A stretch of 64,000 bases of DNA from Psychrobacter sp. Ps6 (GTDB lineage: Bacteria > Pseudomonadota > Gammaproteobacteria > Pseudomonadales > Moraxellaceae), in NCBI RefSeq assembly GCF_022129235.1, contig NZ_JADQAI010000001.1:372001-436000 (forward strand), in the 5' to 3' direction. How positions within the stretch are numbered: position 1 is the first letter of the stretch; the number at the start of each line of letters is the position of its first letter. The notes under the pieces were generated by a model. It made no database searches. It had not been told where the DNA came from and was given only the letters and a program-made list of their open reading frames with translations. Position numbers and translations under genes: made by a program. Below are positions 59,052-64,000 of the stretch, piece by piece.

Positions 59052-59516
59052 ATGCCCTTGACAATAAAGCATTTACCAAAATCCCAATCTGCTTTCACCT
59101 TTATCGAGCTAATTATCGTCACTGCTATTGTAAGTGTTTTGGCTGCTATAGCCGTTCCTGTCTACCAAGAATATATTGTAAAGACTCAAACATCTGAAGC
59201 CTTTCGCTTAGCCTATGGTCTAAAAAATGGTATTGCTACGAACGTTCAAGAAGGTACTTGTTTTGCTGATCGCGCTACAATTGCATCAATGAAAGAAGGA
59301 GTAGATAAAATGAGCGGAAAGTATGGTAAGGCGATAGTTACTTCTGCCGTAAATGGTTTACCTCCTTGTGGCATAACGTATACGTTCAAAAGCAATGGTG
59401 TGTCTAGCAGGATAAAAGGGAAAACCATCGTAATGACAGTAAGTAAAGATGGCGTCTTATCCAAAGATGGCAAGACCGAAGTAGACGATAAGTATCTCCC
59501 GCAGGCCATTCAATAA
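59052..59516 (+). CDS. PilA paralogue with a non-canonical leader
   Basis: This 154-residue protein starts MPLTIKHLPKSQSA followed by FTFIELIIVTAIVSVLAAIAVP. The residue before the predicted cut is Ala, not Gly. The C-terminal half parallels PilA: GVSSRIKGKTIVMTVSKDG against [19 protein letters not shown], and both have a Cys pair. I place the start at 59052 because an AGGTAG precedes it; TTG at 59034 also stays in frame. It is separated from pilA by a terminator and may have its own promoter. It could be a silent or specialised pilin. Confidence 0.75.
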   Translation: MPLTIKHLPKSQSAFTFIELIIVTAIVSVLAAIAVPVYQEYIVKTQTSEAFRLAYGLKNGIATNVQEGTCFADRATIASMKEGVDKMSGKYGKAIVTSAVNGLPPCGITYTFKSNGVSSRIKGKTIVMTVSKDGVLSKDGKTEVDDKYLPQAIQ

Positions 59517-59566
59517 AAAACCACCTGGCAGCCCTTTTTAATTAATGGCAATTAGGTGGTTTTTTA
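59515..59566. terminator. terminator between the second pilin and fdxA
   Basis: AAAAAACCACCT and AGGTGGTTTTTT pair over 12 bases with a long loop that includes an AT-rich inner part. It lies between convergent genes. Confidence 0.75.
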
Positions 59567-59602
59567 TTGACTCAAGATATTGAAGTATTATTAAAAAGCT
59601 AA

Positions 59603-59926
59603 TTATTTCTCTAAATATTGAATCTTACCTTCCACGCCATCCCATTTTTCAGCTTCTGGCATTTGACCTTTCATCTCGGTGATGTTTGGCCATTTTTGTG
59701 CCAGTTCTTCGTTTAGCTGAGTGAACATCTCTTGTCCTTTAGGCACTTCATCTTCCGAGAAGATCGCATTGGCCGGACATTCAGGCTCGCATAGTGCGCA
59801 ATCGATACACTCATCAGGATCGATGACAAGGAAGTTTGGGCCTTCATAAAAGCAGTCCACAGGACAGACTTCTACACAGTCGGTGTATTTGCAAAGAATG
59901 CAGTTATCTGTAACGACAAAGGTCAT
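59603..59926 (-). CDS. fdxA: ferredoxin FdxA (7Fe-8S type)
   Basis: FdxA carries electrons with one [3Fe-4S] and one [4Fe-4S] cluster. The cysteine pattern is [14 protein letters not shown] then [12 protein letters not shown]. The 107-residue length and the C-terminal extension after the second cluster are typical. It is convergent with the pilin gene and precedes none on its strand until mutS, which ends upstream. The donor or acceptor is unknown. Confidence 0.95.
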   Translation of the reverse strand: MTFVVTDNCILCKYTDCVEVCPVDCFYEGPNFLVIDPDECIDCALCEPECPANAIFSEDEVPKGQEMFTQLNEELAQKWPNITEMKGQMPEAEKWDGVEGKIQYLEK

Positions 59927-60023
59927 AGTAATGTCTACCTGTTATTGATTTGGCTTTTGGCTAAATAGAATAGTCGAAAATAAAGCGTATTTTAGCGCTT
60001 TTACTACTATTTGACAATTCCCT

Positions 60024-63000
60024 TTAATGACTAATGATTTTCTTCAAATGATAGATTAAATCATGCGCTTGTTTTGGGGTCAGGCTATCAGGATCAATGG
60101 CGCTTAGTTCGTCTTCTATGCTAAATAACTGATTTTGCTTTATATTATTTACTATATTTGGTGATTGTATCGCGTAACTACTTTGTGGTTCTAGAACAAC
60201 ATCGTTGTTAGACTCCCGCTGTTTATCCGTTACTGACTTAGCTAATTCATTTTTATCATCAATAGTTTTTTCATTTCCTGCTTTTAGATTATCTGTTAAG
60301 TAACGTTTGGCGTCATTTAATACTTGAGTGGGGATCCCCGCCATCTTCGCGACATGCAATCCAAAGCTTGAACTTGCTGCGCCCTCACAGATCTGATGAA
60401 GGAGAAGTAACTGACCATCGATTTCACTGGCGGCGACATGGACGTTACGAATCTCGTCACTTGTCTGTCCCAATTGCGTCAGTTCAAAATAATGAGTGGC
60501 AAATAACGTCAGGCAGCCAATATCGACTAGACGGTTGACACAAGCGTGAGCGATTGCCAAACCATCAGTGGTGGCGGTACCGCGTCCGACCTCATCCATT
60601 AACACCAGTGATTTATTGGTTGCTTGGTTTAAAATATTGGCCGTCTCGATCATCTCAACCATGAAGGTAGATTTGCCACCAGCCAAATCATCCGCGGAGC
60701 CGATACGGGTAAATATCCGATCTATGTCACCAATATGTGCATGCTCGGCGGGTACAAAACTCCCGCAATGAGCAAGCAAAACAATCAGCGCTGTTTGACG
60801 CATATAGGTAGACTTACCGCCCATATTAGGGCCAGTGATGAGGAGTAATCTTTCAGGATGTCCTTCATCAGTATTGGCACTACCCAGCACGCAGTCGTTC
60901 GCGACAAAATGGTTTGTACTTGATGTAGCACCGTTCCAATTGTTCGCGTTCGCTTGTTTTAAGGCCGCTTCGACCACGACATGACGACCTTGGCGGATAT
61001 CAATATGGGTCTGATTTTTGGCTATAGATTTATTTTGATTTTCTGAAACTCCTCCCATAATTGGGCGTTGCCAATGATAAGTGGTCGCAAGCTGTGCCCA
61101 ATTGCTGAGGACATCGATTTGGGCAATGGCAGCACTCAGTTGTTGTAGCTCAGCCAAGTTCTCGTTTAGTTGGTTGAGCAACGCTTGGTACAGCGCTTTC
61201 TCGCGAGCCAATGCCAGAGACTGCGCGCTCAGATATTCCGTCTCGACTTCTTTTAGCTCATCAGTAATAAAGCGCTCGCTACTTTTGAGCGTTTGCCGAC
61301 GGATAAAATGGGCAGGAGCATTTTTTGCTTGCATCTTCGGCAACTCAAAGTAAAAGCCACTGACTTTATTAAAGCCTACTTTTAGACTAGGGAGTTGGTT
61401 ATCCTGACGCGCTCGCTCTACCATTTCGTCCAATGTCACTTGAATATTGTCATGGAGATGAGTGAGGCGGTCGAACTCGTTATCATAACCCGCTGCTAGC
61501 ATTCCGCCATCACGGATATGTGCAGGTGGCTCAATGACAATAGCGCGCTCGATTAACTCAGCGACAGATTGAACGGCTGGCAGTTGAGCGGGCAATTGCT
61601 GCATCAACATTGGTAATAGGCCAGCGTCTTCATGGCTGATACCTGACGCTGTCAGCAGAGTGGTAAGCTGGGCGCTGCTAGCGATACCATCGGCAAGCTT
61701 GCGTAAATCACGAGGTTTGGCACTCATTAGCCCGATGCGACTGCTGATTCGCTCAATATCGCCAATGGTATTCAGCGTATCGCGTAAATTTGTAACCAGT
61801 GAGCTATTTTCTGAATTTTGATTTGAATTACCATCTGCATTCAATAGGGACGTTATCGCGTCTAGACGCATATCGATGCGCGAATGCTGACGCAGTGGAC
61901 GCTTCATTTGCTGTACGAGAAGTCGCTTGCCCATTGGCGTTTGACAATGGTTAAGGACGGATATTAGGGAAGTACCACTACTACTGACTGGACTAAATAA
62001 CTCAAGGTTTTGCTGGCTATTGGCATCGATAATCAAATAATCGTCACTGTATTCAACGATCAGCTGATTGACTTGTGGCACATGGCGCTGCTGAGTTTGC
62101 CGTGCATAATGAATAAGCGCAGCACAGCTAGTTTGTGCCAGCAGGTTATCTGCGATACCTAAACCATCAAGACGTTGTACTTCAAACTGCTGACAAAGCG
62201 TGTCGCTGGCGTGCGTACGGTGAAAGTCATTGGCAGCGACTTCTATAATAGGGCAGTCTAGATGTTGCCGTAACCACAGCATCCACTCTGCATCAGTGCC
62301 ATCAATGCTATCGCTGAATGCTTCACTAATGATACATTCACTAGGCGCAAAACGAGCAAGTACCGTCAGCATTTGAGTTTGCAATCCATCTATATCGTTT
62401 TTATCTGCTATTAGCGTCTGGGTAGTCAATGTACCTGCAGCTAGATCCATTTGGCTAACGGCTGCTTGTAACGTCTGGCTATTATCTTGCGTTTTTAAAT
62501 GAGCAATATCGATGGAGACGACAGTCGGTGTATGGTTTGGTGCAATGAGTGCATCATCAGTAATAGTACCGGCTGTCAGCGTTTTGACCACTTCACGGCG
62601 CATGATGCTACCGGCCGCCGATTTGCTTTTGTCTTTTTTTTGCTTGTCGCCCATCGTAGGGACGTTGGCCTTATTGTTAGCGCTGCCAGCATTGGTCGTT
62701 GTCGATTCGTCAATTTGTTCACAGACGACGACCGTTTGCCCAGCCGCGATTAGGCGAGCCATATAGCTATCGGCTGCATGAAAAGGAACGCCCGCCATCG
62801 CTATCGTGTTGCCCGCTTTATCCGTACCACGACGCGTTAGAGTGATGTCTAATATTTGCGCCGCCCGCTTAGCATCATCAAAGAACAGCTCATAAAAGTC
62901 ACCCATCCGGTACAGCAGCAATGCTTGTGGATAGTTGGCTTTCATGGTTAGATATTGCACCATCATTGGCGTATGATCCGCTAGGTTATAGACGGTATCG

Positions 63001-63098
63001 CCGATGTTTAAACAGTCAGATGTATTTTGTTTTGATAAGGTACTATCTAATTGAGTAGAAATAGATGAATGATTTTGGACGGACGGCTTTACAGTCAT
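60024..63098 (-). CDS. mutS: DNA mismatch repair protein MutS
   Basis: MutS recognises mismatches and starts repair with MutL. The mismatch-binding Phe-x-Glu is in [10 protein letters not shown] near residues 65-74. The ATPase domain has Walker [12 protein letters not shown], Walker [12 protein letters not shown] and the H motif [11 protein letters not shown]. The 1024 residues exceed E. coli MutS (853) because of a Ser/Thr/Lys-rich insert in domain I (near 135-170), an N-terminal tail of about 40 residues and a longer C-terminal linker. It heads its own minus-strand unit. Confidence 0.96.
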   Translation of the reverse strand: MTVKPSVQNHSSISTQLDSTLSKQNTSDCLNIGDTVYNLADHTPMMVQYLTMKANYPQALLLYRMGDFYELFFDDAKRAAQILDITLTRRGTDKAGNTIAMAGVPFHAADSYMARLIAAGQTVVVCEQIDESTTTNAGSANNKANVPTMGDKQKKDKSKSAAGSIMRREVVKTLTAGTITDDALIAPNHTPTVVSIDIAHLKTQDNSQTLQAAVSQMDLAAGTLTTQTLIADKNDIDGLQTQMLTVLARFAPSECIISEAFSDSIDGTDAEWMLWLRQHLDCPIIEVAANDFHRTHASDTLCQQFEVQRLDGLGIADNLLAQTSCAALIHYARQTQQRHVPQVNQLIVEYSDDYLIIDANSQQNLELFSPVSSSGTSLISVLNHCQTPMGKRLLVQQMKRPLRQHSRIDMRLDAITSLLNADGNSNQNSENSSLVTNLRDTLNTIGDIERISSRIGLMSAKPRDLRKLADGIASSAQLTTLLTASGISHEDAGLLPMLMQQLPAQLPAVQSVAELIERAIVIEPPAHIRDGGMLAAGYDNEFDRLTHLHDNIQVTLDEMVERARQDNQLPSLKVGFNKVSGFYFELPKMQAKNAPAHFIRRQTLKSSERFITDELKEVETEYLSAQSLALAREKALYQALLNQLNENLAELQQLSAAIAQIDVLSNWAQLATTYHWQRPIMGGVSENQNKSIAKNQTHIDIRQGRHVVVEAALKQANANNWNGATSSTNHFVANDCVLGSANTDEGHPERLLLITGPNMGGKSTYMRQTALIVLLAHCGSFVPAEHAHIGDIDRIFTRIGSADDLAGGKSTFMVEMIETANILNQATNKSLVLMDEVGRGTATTDGLAIAHACVNRLVDIGCLTLFATHYFELTQLGQTSDEIRNVHVAASEIDGQLLLLHQICEGAASSSFGLHVAKMAGIPTQVLNDAKRYLTDNLKAGNEKTIDDKNELAKSVTDKQRESNNDVVLEPQSSYAIQSPNIVNNIKQNQLFSIEDELSAIDPDSLTPKQAHDLIYHLKKIISH

Positions 63099-63557
63099 GC
63101 AGAGTCTCTTATTGTGTCTCGATAGGTTTTTATTAAACAGTATTTGCGGCAGCTGGTTTCGGATTAGTGCCAGTTTTATAGATTGTTTTGGTACGATAGA
63201 GTTGATATAACAAATGTGCCTGGTAAGTACCGAAGAAGGACATAGCCACTAGATTTAGGCTAGATTATATCGATAGCGCCATATGACAGTTACCTCATAG
63301 CCATCACATACAAGTGCTAAAAAAGCTAAGAAATTTAATAAAGTAAGCGTCATTTTAACACGTCTAGCTCGGTTTTTGCCTTGGCAAATATCTACTCGCT
63401 GCCCTTGTATCCATCAGCGCCATAACCATATATAATGACGGCACACTTAATTGGGCGATACTAAATTAGGTAGTACTTAGTCGGGTAATGATAAGGCCAC
63501 GAGCTAAGCTTTGGCTAATGCGCACTAATTATCGAATATTCCATAGGTCAAAAAATT
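63099..63557. other. intergenic region between mutS and secA
   Basis: This 459-bp region between divergent genes has no supported ORF. It must contain both promoters. Regulatory secM-type elements were looked for before secA and not recognised. Confidence 0.35.
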
Positions 63558-64000
63558 ATGTTATCAAAGATTGTAGGCAGTGTGGTTGGCACCAAAAATG
63601 ACCGCGAACTAAAACGCATGCGTAAAGTGGTCAGCAAGATCAACGCACGAGAGGCTGAGATACAAGCCCTGTCTGATGAGCAACTACAACAAAAAACCGA
63701 AGAGTTCAAAGCACGTCATCAAAAAGGTGAAAGCTTGGATGCGTTATTACCAGAGGCGTTCGCCGTCTGCCGCGAGGCCTCATTGCGTGTCAATGGTATG
63801 CGTCACTATGATGTGCAGCTGATTGGTGGTATCACCTTGCACGAAGGCAAAATCGCTGAGATGAAAACCGGTGAAGGTAAAACCCTAATGGGAACCTTGG
63901 CGATGTATCTCAATGCCATCAGTGGTAAAGGCGTGCATTTGGTCACGGTCAACGACTATCTAGCTGCCCGTGATGCGGAGTTGAACCGTCCGTTGTTTGG
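63558..64000 (+). CDS. secA: preprotein translocase ATPase SecA, 5' part
   Basis: SecA drives export through SecYEG. The visible 147 residues start [21 protein letters not shown] and contain the [29 protein letters not shown] and the Walker [10 protein letters not shown] (around 105-112), followed by [15 protein letters not shown]. The gene is cut by the window edge, so the rest is not seen. Confidence 0.95.
   Translation, partial: MLSKIVGSVVGTKNDRELKRMRKVVSKINAREAEIQALSDEQLQQKTEEFKARHQKGESLDALLPEAFAVCREASLRVNGMRHYDVQLIGGITLHEGKIAEMKTGEGKTLMGTLAMYLNAISGKGVHLVTVNDYLAARDAELNRPLF

Overview
The window reads as a chromosomal segment of a gammaproteobacterium of the family Moraxellaceae, most probably Psychrobacter. 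This is inferred from family resemblance and from the combination of a wax-ester-synthase-type acyltransferase, scattered type II secretion genes, an outer-membrane phospholipase A, RpoN-type type IV pilus promoters and a moderate, slightly AT-leaning base composition. Most of the DNA is densely packed housekeeping sequence on both strands. No rRNA, CRISPR array, insertion sequence or prophage was seen.

Layout. 0-14 kb: dapF-xerC, a nitrilase-type amidase, rpoN with hpf (and a possible 33-codon ORF directly in front of hpf), thiS, a DUF423 membrane protein, rpoH, a TusA-like protein, an M48 protease with a TPR-like tail, yqeY and rpsU, two acidic lipoproteins (one a cytochrome c), tsaD and crcB. 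14.3-16.1 kb: a small AT-rich accessory patch with a Sel1-repeat lipoprotein, an orphan barstar-like inhibitor, an unknown 142-residue protein and a small ORF joined to it by a GTGA overlap. 16.3-20.2 kb: a MetR-type regulator and potABC without potD. 20.6-31.9 kb: carbonic anhydrase, glyoxalase I, MscS channel, cytochrome c', hemF, ribA, dxs, suhB, a wax ester synthase/DGAT-type acyltransferase and thiG.

32-44 kb: gspE, an exported RidA protein, a hotdog-fold protein, a two-gene McrBC-type restriction system next to tRNA-Pro, tRNA-Arg and tRNA-His, an AraC regulator, an unknown protein, gspF and gspG. The T2SS genes gspE, gspF and gspG are therefore split by unrelated genes. 44.4-49.9 kb: a free-standing copy of the DsbD N-terminal domain followed by full dsbD, then pldA and comF. 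50.1-59.5 kb: a type IV pilus region. The operon fimT-pilV-pilW-pilX-pilY1 plus two pilE-like genes is followed by the major pilin gene pilA and a pilA paralogue with an abnormal leader. Both the minor pilin operon and pilA are preceded by GG-N10-GC elements matching sigma-54 promoters, and the sigma-54 gene itself lies in the same window. 59.6-64 kb: fdxA, mutS and the 5' part of secA, which runs off the end.

The most interesting points are the sigma-54 promoter pair on the pilus locus, the odd second pilin, the McrB that lacks a methyl-DNA-reading N-terminus and carries a large internal insertion, the nDsbD duplication, the orphan immunity-like patch and two small overlapping or abutting ORFs. 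I did not find an unambiguous, wholly new system.
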